NCBI GenBank assembly: GCA_052386745.1
Contig: JBQTJW010000022.1
Coordinates: 34,759 to 98,758, forward strand
Reading direction: 5' to 3'
Source of the DNA: Panacagrimonas sp052386745
Lineage (GTDB): Bacteria; Pseudomonadota; Gammaproteobacteria; Nevskiales; Nevskiaceae
Length of the DNA stretch: 64,000 nt
The position numbers and the translations under genes were made by a program. The notes below the pieces were generated by a model, which was given only the letters and a program-made list of their open reading frames with translations, was not told the DNA's origin and did not search any database. This document shows positions 17,199 through 24,953 of the stretch, in pieces. Positions within the stretch are counted from its first letter, which is position 1. Each line of letters starts with the position of its first letter.

Positions 17199-17843
17199 TC
17201 AGGGCCTGAGCAGCGGCAGCAGCGTGGGCCATACCGTGTCCAGGATCAGCGGCTGGGCGGCGGCGCTGGGATGCACGCCGTCGGCCTGGAACGCGCCCGG
17301 GTCGGTGGCGAAGCGCGCCAGCATGAACGGCACCAGCGGCGCCTGGATGGCGCGCGCCACTTCGCCGAATGCGGCGGCGAAGGCCTCGGTATACGCCGGG
17401 CCGTAATTGGCCGGGATGCGCATCTCCACCAGCACCGCCCGGGCGCCGGCCTGCGCCGACAGCGCGGCAATGCGTTCCAGATTGCTGCGCATGGCCTTGA
17501 CCGGCAGCGCGCGCAGGCCGTCGTTGCCGCCCAGTTCCACCAGGACCAGGGCCGGCTTGTGGCGGTCCAGCAGTGCGGGCAGGCGCGCCAACCCGCCGGC
17601 CGTGGTCTCGCCGCTCACCGAGGCGTTGACCACCGCCTGCGGCAGGCCTTGAGACGCGATCTTCTGCTCCAATAGATGAACCCAGCCTTCGCCCGCATTC
17701 AGCCCGTACTCGGCGGACAGGCTGTCGCCCAGCACCAGCAGCACCGGGCGGGCGGACGCAGCGGACGCTGCGGGCGTGGCCGCCACGGTCGCCGGCAGCA
17801 CGCCGGCACTCAACAGCAGGAAGCACCAGATTCGGAGTGACAT
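17199..17843 (-). CDS. tesA: GDSL-type arylesterase / acyl-CoA thioesterase I (TesA)
   Basis: A 214-residue periplasmic hydrolase with multifunctional thioesterase, protease and lysophospholipase activity in its family. The signal peptide ends near residue 29 (AASAASA). SGNH block I G-D-S-L-S-A-E-Y-G-L holds the nucleophilic Ser, block III is G-G-N-D-G-L, and block V is D-G-V-H-P with the catalytic Asp and His. It is divergent from ybbA, the usual neighbour pair, and the two start codons overlap. Confidence 0.93.
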   Translation of the reverse strand: MSLRIWCFLLLSAGVLPATVAATPAASAASARPVLLVLGDSLSAEYGLNAGEGWVHLLEQKIASQGLPQAVVNASVSGETTAGGLARLPALLDRHKPALVLVELGGNDGLRALPVKAMRSNLERIAALSAQAGARAVLVEMRIPANYGPAYTEAFAAAFGEVARAIQAPLVPFMLARFATDPGAFQADGVHPSAAAQPLILDTVWPTLLPLLRP

Positions 17844-18519
17844 GGGACTTGATAGCGAGTGGGCCGTGCGCGCCCGCAACGTGGCGCACCAGATTAGCAG
17901 CGGCGATTTGCGCCTGAAGATCCTGGATGGTGTCGACCTGGACATCGCACAAGGGGAGTCGGCCGCCATCATCGGCCGCAGCGGGTCCGGCAAGACCACG
18001 CTGCTGTCCCTGCTCGCCGGCCTGGACCGGCCCAGCAGCGGCAGCATCGAGCTGGCCGGCACCGATCTGGGCCCGCTGGACGAGGATGGCCGCGCCCGGC
18101 TGCGCGCCGGCCGCGTGGGCTTCGTGTTCCAGTCCTTCCAGCTGCTGGCCGGATTCACCGCGCTGGAGAACGCGCGCCTGGGCGCTGACCTGGCCGGCCA
18201 CGCCGATGCGCCGCAGCGCGCCCGCGATGCGCTCGCCCAGGTCGGGCTGGCCGGGCGCGCTAGCCACCATCCCTACCAGCTCTCCGGCGGCGAGCAGCAG
18301 CGCGTGGCCATTGCGCGCGCCTTCGCCGCCGGCCCCAGCATCCTGTTCGCCGACGAGCCCACCGGCAACCTCGACAGCGTGACCGGCGCCGGCATCATCG
18401 ATCTGCTGTTCGCGCTCAACCGCGAGCGCGGCACCACCCTGGTGCTGGTGACGCACGACGAGGACCTGGCGCGGCGCTGCCAGCGCGTGCTCACCCTGGT
18501 CGACGGCCGCCTGCAGTGA
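17842..18519 (+). CDS. ybbA: ABC transporter ATP-binding protein YbbA
   Basis: A 225-residue ATPase of the LolD/MacB-like class. Walker A is G-R-S-G-S-G-K-T-T, the Q-loop is F-V-F-Q-S-F-Q, the signature is L-S-G-G-E-Q-Q, Walker B is I-L-F-A-D-E-P-T-G-N and the H-loop His is in VLVTHDE. It pairs with the YbbP permease, whose GTG start overlaps its stop. Such transporters act mechanically on periplasmic substrates rather than importing solutes. The role of the pair is unproven, but its conserved link to tesA suggests lipid or lysophospholipid handling. Confidence 0.92.
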   Translation: MGLDSEWAVRARNVAHQISSGDLRLKILDGVDLDIAQGESAAIIGRSGSGKTTLLSLLAGLDRPSSGSIELAGTDLGPLDEDGRARLRAGRVGFVFQSFQLLAGFTALENARLGADLAGHADAPQRARDALAQVGLAGRASHHPYQLSGGEQQRVAIARAFAAGPSILFADEPTGNLDSVTGAGIIDLLFALNRERGTTLVLVTHDEDLARRCQRVLTLVDGRLQ

Positions 18520-20969
18520 GCCTGGTCCGCCGCTGGCTGCGCACGCCGGAACTGCTGATCCTGGCGGTGGCCGTGACCATCGCGGTGGCCGCGAGCAGCG
18601 CCGTGACGCTGTTCAGCGACCGCGTGTCGCGCGCCTTGTCCGACCAGTCCGGCGAGGCCTTCGGCGCCGACGCCGCCCTGCGCTCACGCGATCCGCTGCC
18701 GCAGGACCTCGCGGCCCGGCTCGATGCCCTGCCCCTGAAACGCGCGCAACTGGTCCAGTTCCCCAGCGTGGCGTTTCACGGCGAGGCGTCCTCGCTCGCG
18801 GCGGTGAAGGCGGCCGATGGCGCCTACCCGCTGCGCGGCGCGCTGCGCACGGCCGGCGAACCCTTCGGCGCCGAACGCAGCGAACCGCACGGCCCTCCGC
18901 CCGGCGAGGCCTGGGTGGATCTGCGCCTGTGGCAGGACCTGCAGCTGGCGATGGGCGATGCCATCCAGCTCGGCCGCTCCAGCTTCCGCGTCACGCGCCT
19001 GCTCACCTACGAGCCGGACCGCGGCGGCGGCTTCACCGACCTGGCGCCGCGCGTGCTCATCGCGCTGGACGACCTGCCCGCCACCGGCCTCGTCACCGCC
19101 GGCTCGCGCGTGCAGTACACGCGCCTGCTGGCCGGCCCGCCACAGGCCGTGGACGCGCTGCGCGCACTGCCCCTGCCCGAGGGCGTGCGCATGAGCACGC
19201 CGCAGGACGGGCGGCCGGAAATAAGCAATTCACTCAAGCGCGCGCAGCAGTTCCTGGACATCGCGGTGCTCTCGGCCATGCTGCTGGCCGGCGCCGCCAT
19301 TGCGGTGTCGGCGCACCAGCACGGCCTGCGCCTGCGCGACGAGGCGGCGGTGATGAAGGCGCTGGGCGCCACGTCCGGGCAGATCGCCAGCCGCGCCCTG
19401 CGGCGGTTGCTGGGCCTGGCGCTGGGCGCTGGTGCCGTCGGCCTTGTCCTGGGGCTGGCATCGCAACAGGTGATTGCCGCCGTGGCCGGTGGACTGATGA
19501 GCGCGCCACTGCCGCCGGTCCATCCGCAGGCCGCGCTGTGGAGCCTGGGCCTGGCGCTGCTGCTGGTGCTGGGCTTTGCCGCGCCGCCGTGGCTGGCCGC
19601 GCGCCACACGCCGCCGGTGCGCGTGTTCCAGCGCTCGGCCGACAGCACGGGCGGACGCGTGGCCGGCGCGGTGGCGGCGCTCGCGGCGGCCGGGCTGATC
19701 GCCTTCCACACCGGCAACCTGCGGCTGGCCGGCATCGTCATTGCCGGAGCCTGCGGCGCGGCGCTGGTGCTGGGACTCCTGGCCTGGGCGCTGGTGCGGC
19801 TGCTGGCGGGACTGCGCAGCCGCGGCGGCACCGCGGTGCGCTTTGGCCTGGCCAACATCGCGCGGCGGCGCATGGCGAGCGTGGGCCAGTCCGTGGCGCT
19901 GGGCCTTGCCCTGCTGGCGCTGCTGCTGGTGGGCGTAGTGCGCTCGGACCTGCTCAGCACCTGGCAGCAGCGCCTGCCGGCCGATGCGCCCAACCAGTTC
20001 CTCATCAACATCCAGACCGACCAGCTTGCGGCGCTGAAGCAGTTCTTTGCCGCGCGCGGCTTCGCCGACCTGCGGCTGTGGCCGATGACGCGCGCGCGCC
20101 TGGTGGAACTGCGCGGCCAGCCGGTGACGGCCGACAGCTTCGACGACCCCGAGACGCGGCGCTGGATCAATCGCGAGTTCAACATCTCGTGGACCGACCG
20201 CTTCGGCGACGACAACCGCCTGCTCCAGGGGCAGTGGTGGGACCCGTCCACCACCGGCCAGCCCTGGATCTCGGTGGACGATTTCGCCGTGGAACGCCTC
20301 GACCTGAAGCTGGGCGACACGCTCAAGCTCCAGATGGCCGACCGCACCGTGGAGTTGAGCGTGTACAACGTGCGCAAGGTGAGCTGGGATAGCTTCCGTC
20401 CCAACTTCTTCCTCGTGGTGCCGCCGGGCCTGATCGAGGGCAGCGAGGCGCAATGGCTGACCAGCTTTTACCTCAAGCCGGACCAGCGTCCGCTGCTGCG
20501 CGAGCTCATCAGCCAGTTCCCCAACATCACCGCGCTGGACCTGGACGCCGCCATGGCGCAGGTGCGCAGCATCCTGGACCGCGTGGTGCGCGCGGTGGAA
20601 TTCATCTTCCTGTTCACCCTGGCCGCCGGGCTCACGGTGCTGCTCGCCGCCATCGAGGGCACCCGCGCCGAGCGCGTGCGCGAGACCGCGCTGCTGCGCG
20701 CCCTGGGTGCGAGCAACCGCACCATCGGCCTGGGCCTGCTCGCCGAATACGCGGCGCTGGGACTGGTGGCCGGACTCGTCGCCGCCGCCGCCGCACAGGC
20801 CCTGGGCTGGGGCCTGGCCTCGCAGGTCTTCAACCTGCCCTACGCCTTCAGCCTGCCGCTGTGGCTGGGCGGATCGCTGGGCGGCAGCGCGCTGGTGAGC
20901 CTGCTCGGCTGGCTATCCCTGCGCCGCACCCTGACCACCCCCCCGACGCGGGCGCTGGCGGCGGGGTGA
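18516..20969 (+). CDS. ybbP: ABC transporter permease YbbP (FtsX-like)
   Basis: An 817-residue permease with a first N-terminal helix (LILAVAVTIAVAASSAVTLF), a large periplasmic domain (about 45-240) and two FtsX-type transmembrane clusters. The first lies at about 245-480 and the second at about 690-805, separated by a second periplasmic domain. This ten-helix plan with duplicated FtsX domains is that of YbbP. The GTG start overlaps the ybbA stop by 4 bases (GTGA), so the subunits are coupled. Confidence 0.9.
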   Translation: MSLVRRWLRTPELLILAVAVTIAVAASSAVTLFSDRVSRALSDQSGEAFGADAALRSRDPLPQDLAARLDALPLKRAQLVQFPSVAFHGEASSLAAVKAADGAYPLRGALRTAGEPFGAERSEPHGPPPGEAWVDLRLWQDLQLAMGDAIQLGRSSFRVTRLLTYEPDRGGGFTDLAPRVLIALDDLPATGLVTAGSRVQYTRLLAGPPQAVDALRALPLPEGVRMSTPQDGRPEISNSLKRAQQFLDIAVLSAMLLAGAAIAVSAHQHGLRLRDEAAVMKALGATSGQIASRALRRLLGLALGAGAVGLVLGLASQQVIAAVAGGLMSAPLPPVHPQAALWSLGLALLLVLGFAAPPWLAARHTPPVRVFQRSADSTGGRVAGAVAALAAAGLIAFHTGNLRLAGIVIAGACGAALVLGLLAWALVRLLAGLRSRGGTAVRFGLANIARRRMASVGQSVALGLALLALLLVGVVRSDLLSTWQQRLPADAPNQFLINIQTDQLAALKQFFAARGFADLRLWPMTRARLVELRGQPVTADSFDDPETRRWINREFNISWTDRFGDDNRLLQGQWWDPSTTGQPWISVDDFAVERLDLKLGDTLKLQMADRTVELSVYNVRKVSWDSFRPNFFLVVPPGLIEGSEAQWLTSFYLKPDQRPLLRELISQFPNITALDLDAAMAQVRSILDRVVRAVEFIFLFTLAAGLTVLLAAIEGTRAERVRETALLRALGASNRTIGLGLLAEYAALGLVAGLVAAAAAQALGWGLASQVFNLPYAFSLPLWLGGSLGGSALVSLLGWLSLRRTLTTPPTRALAAG

Positions 20970-21031
20970 GAGCGGCTTGGGCGTCGCCCATCCGGCATCG
21001 CGCGTGACGACATCGGCGCTAGGACGCCGCT

Positions 21032-21715
21032 CTAGCGCGGCACCCAGCCGCCGCACACCGGGAACACTTGGCCCACGAAGCAGTTGGCGGCCTCGCTGCA
21101 CAGGTAGGCGGCGAAGTGCGCGTCCTCCTTGGCGGACACCAGCCGTCCCAGCGGCATCTCCCACTTGATGCGTTCCTGGAACGCGGGCCTGGCCTGCACC
21201 TCGGGCGGGAAGTAGGTGGGGTTTGCCACCAGGTTCTGGGCGATGGCGTTGACCTGCACGTTGTGCGGCGCCACTTCCACGCCCACGGCCTGGATGTACG
21301 CCAGTTGCGCGCCGCGAGCGGCGCTGTAGGACGAGGCGCGCTTCATGCCGCGCAGGGCCGCCGCGCTGCCCATGAGCAGGATCTTGCCCGCGCGCCGTTC
21401 GATCATCTGCGGCAGCACGGCCCGCACCAGCCGCGGCAGCGGGTCCACCATGGACGCGAACATCTCGCGCCATTCGTCCTCGGTGCTGTCCGTGGCCAGC
21501 GAGCGCGGCGCGGGCACGCCCAGGTGGGCGATCAGCACGTCCACGTGGCCGGCGTCGCGCACGAGCTGCGCGGGCAACTCCGGGTCCAGCAGCGGGCGCG
21601 GGTCGGTGATGACGGTGGCGCCGAGTTGCGACAGCACCTCCATCAGCGTCGGGCCCATGAAGATGTCGGACTGCGTGAGCAGGATGCGCTTGCCTGCCAG
21701 GCTGGTGAGGGACAT
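21032..21715 (-). CDS. SDR-fold protein with halohydrin dehalogenase fingerprint
   Basis: A 227-residue short-chain dehydrogenase fold. The NAD(P) glycine loop T-G-x-x-x-G-x-G is absent; instead residues 14-21 read T-Q-S-D-I-F-M-G, that is T-x4-F-x-G. The catalytic set is Ser117, Tyr130 and Arg134 (S-x12-Y-x3-R) rather than Ser-Tyr-Lys. Together these are the published fingerprint of halohydrin dehalogenases, which open epoxides or release halide without a cofactor. The later segment N-P-T-Y-F-P-P-E also resembles the halide-pocket region of HheC. By similarity the product could interconvert vicinal haloalcohols and epoxides. A non-enzymatic or ordinary SDR role remains possible. A VOC gene lies 40 bases upstream on the same strand. 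Confidence 0.72.
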   Translation of the reverse strand: MSLTSLAGKRILLTQSDIFMGPTLMEVLSQLGATVITDPRPLLDPELPAQLVRDAGHVDVLIAHLGVPAPRSLATDSTEDEWREMFASMVDPLPRLVRAVLPQMIERRAGKILLMGSAAALRGMKRASSYSAARGAQLAYIQAVGVEVAPHNVQVNAIAQNLVANPTYFPPEVQARPAFQERIKWEMPLGRLVSAKEDAHFAAYLCSEAANCFVGQVFPVCGGWVPR

Positions 21716-21755
21716 GGCGGAATGCTCCGGTGGTGAGGCTCGTGTGGGTGCGCGG

Positions 21756-22163
21756 TCAGCTTGAGGGCATCGCGGACTCGTCCAGCCAGTACGCGCCCCA
21801 GACGTGGCCGTCCGGGTCGGCAAAGTCGCGGCCGTACATGAAGCCGTGGTCCTGGACGGGGTTGATGTCGGCAATGCCGCCGTTGCGCCGGGCCGAGCGG
21901 TTCATTGCATCGACCGCGTCGCGCGAATCGCAGGAGATGTTGAGCGCGACCTCGCTCGACGTGGTCGGCGGAATCGGGCGGGTGGTGAAGGTGCACCACT
22001 TTGCGTGGGTCACGAGCATGACGTTGATGGCCTCGCTCCACGCCATGAACGCCGCGGTCTCGTCCGAGAACTTCGCGTTGTTCACGAAGCCCAGGGCGGT
22101 ATAGAAGGCCTTCGACGCTTCCAGCCTGGCGACGGGAAGGCTGATGGTGATGGTGCGGGGCAT
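21756..22163 (-). CDS. VOC superfamily (glyoxalase/bleomycin-resistance-like) protein
   Basis: A 135-residue single-domain protein with the two beta-alpha-beta-beta-beta halves of the vicinal oxygen chelate fold. It begins TITISLPVARLEASKAFYTALGF and ends with D-F-A-D-P-D-G-H-V-W-G-A-Y-W. The second half carries the usual D-P-D-G-H segment, whereas metal-ligand positions elsewhere cannot be settled by eye. The substrate is unknown. It is probably cotranscribed with the downstream SDR/dehalogenase-like gene. Confidence 0.8.
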   Translation of the reverse strand: MPRTITISLPVARLEASKAFYTALGFVNNAKFSDETAAFMAWSEAINVMLVTHAKWCTFTTRPIPPTTSSEVALNISCDSRDAVDAMNRSARRNGGIADINPVQDHGFMYGRDFADPDGHVWGAYWLDESAMPSS

Positions 22164-22933
22164 CGGATTTCTCCTGTGGAGGGTCGGCTTTCGTGGTCGA
22201 GTGGAAGCAATTGATTAGCGCTGGCACTGGGTTCGGACTTGCACGACCCGCGCATGGTTCCTGGCTTCTTCAGCGGATTGCAACACGCGCTTTGGGAACT
22301 TCTGCCGTCGCCGGCAGGTTGAATTTGCCGGCGAGGCTGCGATGCTGCCCGTGGCAGGCACGCAAACACCGTCACGCCTCCGGCACCTCTGGCCGCGCCT
22401 GCCCGCGACGCCCGCACTCGCTCGCCACGTTCTCGCGCAGCAGTTTCTTATCGGCCAGCTCGGCAAGGACGGCGGCCTTGGTGGGTTCCAGCACGCAATC
22501 CAGGCGGCGCAGCACGGTGAACGGCAGGATGACCTTGCCGTACTCGCTCTGCTTGAAGTCGCCGCGCAGCAGATCGGCAACGGACCAGATGAAGGCGGAC
22601 AACGCGGGTTGATTCATGGGTGTGCGGGTTTGAGGGACGGCCGTTCCTGCCGCCGCAGCATGGCAGTTCCGAACGGATTGGTCTCAGCCAGCGGATTCCG
22701 TCGGGTCTGCCTTGCAACCCCGCAAGATTTGTCGACACAAGCTGCACCCCCGCAAGTTTCAGCAGGGTGTCCAGAGCTAGTCCGGGGCGGTGGCACTGCG
22801 TCCTGAAGGTTGATTTGAAAAGGATTGATGGTCGGTGCTGCCGCTTTCGGGCAGCGGCATCGCGGTTGCTCCGGTGCACGGGGACGGTCCCGCGCGGCGC
22901 GGGATTCCGAACCTCGAACCCGAACGACGCCCC
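22164..22933. other. Long spacer containing only an hsdM remnant
   Basis: About 770 bases separate the VOC gene from the LtaS-like gene. Apart from the hsdM fragment (22372-22617) I see no gene. The right part must hold the promoter of the rightward envelope genes, but no clear boxes are visible. The mixture suggests a site where a restriction-modification locus was lost. Confidence 0.5.
22372..22617 (-). pseudogene. Remnant of a type I restriction methylase (HsdM N-terminus)
   Basis: The 81-codon frame begins MNQPALSAFIWSVADLLRG and continues with Y-G-K-V-I-L-P-F-T-V-L-R-R-L-D-C-V-L-E-P-T-K. This is the conserved N-terminal helical domain of type I M subunits. Similarity fades after about residue 65. 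No methyltransferase motifs (N-P-P-F/Y), HsdS or HsdR follow. A normal HsdM has about 500 residues, so this is a truncated relic. Confidence 0.75.
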
Positions 22934-24934
22934 ATGCACGCCATCAGTTCTTCCCCCACGGCCGACGCGGTTGCATCGGCACGCGCTGCCCATTCTCCGG
23001 TCACGCTTTCAGCGGCCCGTTGGGCCTGGTTACGGCCCCTGTGGGCGCTGCTTTCCCTCTACCTGGTGCTGTCTGCGGCGCTGCGCCTCGGCTTGTGGGG
23101 CGCTTTCGGCCTGACGGCGGGCGTGCCGGCCGTGCAGGTGCCGGCCATCCTCGCCCTGGGCCTGGTCAACGACGCCATGCAGGCGGTCTACCTGTTCATC
23201 CCCTTGTCGCTGTGGCTGGCCCTTGTGCCGGTGCAGCGGCGCCCGCGCTCGCGTCGTGTCCTGGCCCTGGGCGTATGGCTGATGCTGGTCGGGATGCTGT
23301 TCATCGCGGCCTGCGAGTACTTCTTTTTCCAGGAGTTCGACTCGCGCTTCAACCTGGTGGCGGTGGACTACCTGATCTACCCCACAGAGGTGATCGGCGA
23401 CATCCGCGACGAGTACCCGGTGGGCACGCTGCTTTCGGCCATTGCGGTGATCGCCACCTTCGGCACCTGGCGGCTGCTGCGCCACCTGCAGGGCGGCCGC
23501 CTCGTCACGTCTCCCACGCCCAGGCTGAGGGCCGTCACGCTGGCGCTGCACGCCGCGGCCCTGGGGCTGATCACGCTGCTGTGGACATCGGACTCGCTCT
23601 CGGTCTTCCATAACCGGGTCGCCAACGAACTGGCCGCCAACGGCCCGGCGCGCTTCGTGGCGGCCTTCAACAACAACCACATCGACTACCCCGCGTTCTA
23701 CCGCAACGGCGATTCCGGCGAGATGTTCGATCGCCTCACCGCGAACCTCGCGCCCGGCGGCGGGCGTTTCGTGAACCTGCCGGGGGGCGATCTCACCCGC
23801 CATTTCGATGCAAACCCGGCCGGGCTGGGTCGGCTCAACGTGGTGATCCTGGTGGAGGAATCGCTCGGCGCCGAATTCGTGGGCGCCTACGGCAGCACGC
23901 GCAAGCTCACGCCCGAGTTCGATGCGCTGGCGCGCCAGGGCATGCTGTTCACCCGCGCATTTGCCACCGGCACGCGCACGGTGCGCGGGCTCGAAGCCAT
24001 CACCGCCTCGCTGCCGCCCATCCCCAGCGAGTCCATCGTCAAGCGCAAGGGCAACGAGGACATCGCCACCCTGGGCAAGGTCATGAACGGGCTGGGCTAC
24101 CAGTCGAGCTTCCTGTACGGCGGGTACGGCGCGTTCGACGACATGAACCCGTACTTCGGGCACAACGGCTTTGCCATTTCCGACCGCACCCAGATCGAGA
24201 ACCCGCGCTTCACCAATCCCTGGGGCGTGTCGGACGAGGACCTGTTCGAGCACGCGCTGGGCTACTTCGACCAGGCGGCGACCAGGGGCCAGCCGTTCTT
24301 CTCCGTCATCATGAGCACGTCCAACCACAAGCCCTTCACCTTCCCGGAGGGCGTGGCCGGGGTGAAGCCGCGTGGCGGCGGGCGGCGCGCCGGCGTGCTG
24401 TACGCCGACCATTCCATCGGCCAGTTCATTCGCGCGGCGCGCACCCGGCCGTGGTTCCGCGACACGGTGTTCGTGGTCGTGGCCGATCACGACGCCCGCG
24501 TCTACGGCAAGGCCAACGTGCCGCTCAACACCTACGAGATCCCGCTGCTGATCTACTCGCCCGCGCACATCAAGCCGCAGCGCGTGGACACGGTCACCAG
24601 CCAGATGGACGTGGCGCCCACGCTGCTCGGGCTGCTGGGGCTTGAATACCAGGCGCCGTTCTTCGGGCAGGACGTGCTCAAGTGGCCGGCCCACCTGCCG
24701 CGCACGATCCTGTTCAACCACAACCACGACGTGGCGGCACTGCGCGGCGACAAGCTGTGCATCCTTGGCCTGCGCAAGACCGTGCGCTGCGAGCACTACG
24801 AGCGTACGCCCGGGGCTCCCGGCGAGGACACCACGCACTTCGCGCCCGCCGCGGACGACTCGGACCTGCTCGACCTCGCCACCGCCTATTACCAGACGGC
24901 CTACGAGCAGTTCACCCAGCGCCGCTACCGCTGA
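22934..24934 (+). CDS. LtaS-like membrane sulfatase / phosphoglycerol or phosphoethanolamine transferase
   Basis: A 666-residue protein with about five N-terminal membrane helices (residues 20-200) and a periplasmic sulfatase-fold domain from about 280. Metal and nucleophile positions are visible: ILVEESLGAEFVGAYG, the Thr-containing loop G-T-R-T-V-R-G-L-E-A, and V-V-A-D-H-D-A-R. Enzymes of this superfamily move phosphoglycerol or phosphoethanolamine from phospholipids onto envelope glycans or lipids. The exact donor and acceptor cannot be read. ATG 22934 is chosen because the membrane region starts soon after it; an upstream in-frame start would add 33 unconserved residues. The PAP2 gene follows by 19 bases. 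Confidence 0.85.
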   Translation: MHAISSSPTADAVASARAAHSPVTLSAARWAWLRPLWALLSLYLVLSAALRLGLWGAFGLTAGVPAVQVPAILALGLVNDAMQAVYLFIPLSLWLALVPVQRRPRSRRVLALGVWLMLVGMLFIAACEYFFFQEFDSRFNLVAVDYLIYPTEVIGDIRDEYPVGTLLSAIAVIATFGTWRLLRHLQGGRLVTSPTPRLRAVTLALHAAALGLITLLWTSDSLSVFHNRVANELAANGPARFVAAFNNNHIDYPAFYRNGDSGEMFDRLTANLAPGGGRFVNLPGGDLTRHFDANPAGLGRLNVVILVEESLGAEFVGAYGSTRKLTPEFDALARQGMLFTRAFATGTRTVRGLEAITASLPPIPSESIVKRKGNEDIATLGKVMNGLGYQSSFLYGGYGAFDDMNPYFGHNGFAISDRTQIENPRFTNPWGVSDEDLFEHALGYFDQAATRGQPFFSVIMSTSNHKPFTFPEGVAGVKPRGGGRRAGVLYADHSIGQFIRAARTRPWFRDTVFVVVADHDARVYGKANVPLNTYEIPLLIYSPAHIKPQRVDTVTSQMDVAPTLLGLLGLEYQAPFFGQDVLKWPAHLPRTILFNHNHDVAALRGDKLCILGLRKTVRCEHYERTPGAPGEDTTHFAPAADDSDLLDLATAYYQTAYEQFTQRRYR

Positions 24935-24953
24935 GCCCGGCCAGGACACTGCA

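Noticed and set aside
22835..22933. Upstream start for the LtaS-like gene
   Set aside because: The added 33 residues are unconserved and not membrane-like, whereas ATG 22934 leads directly into the membrane region.
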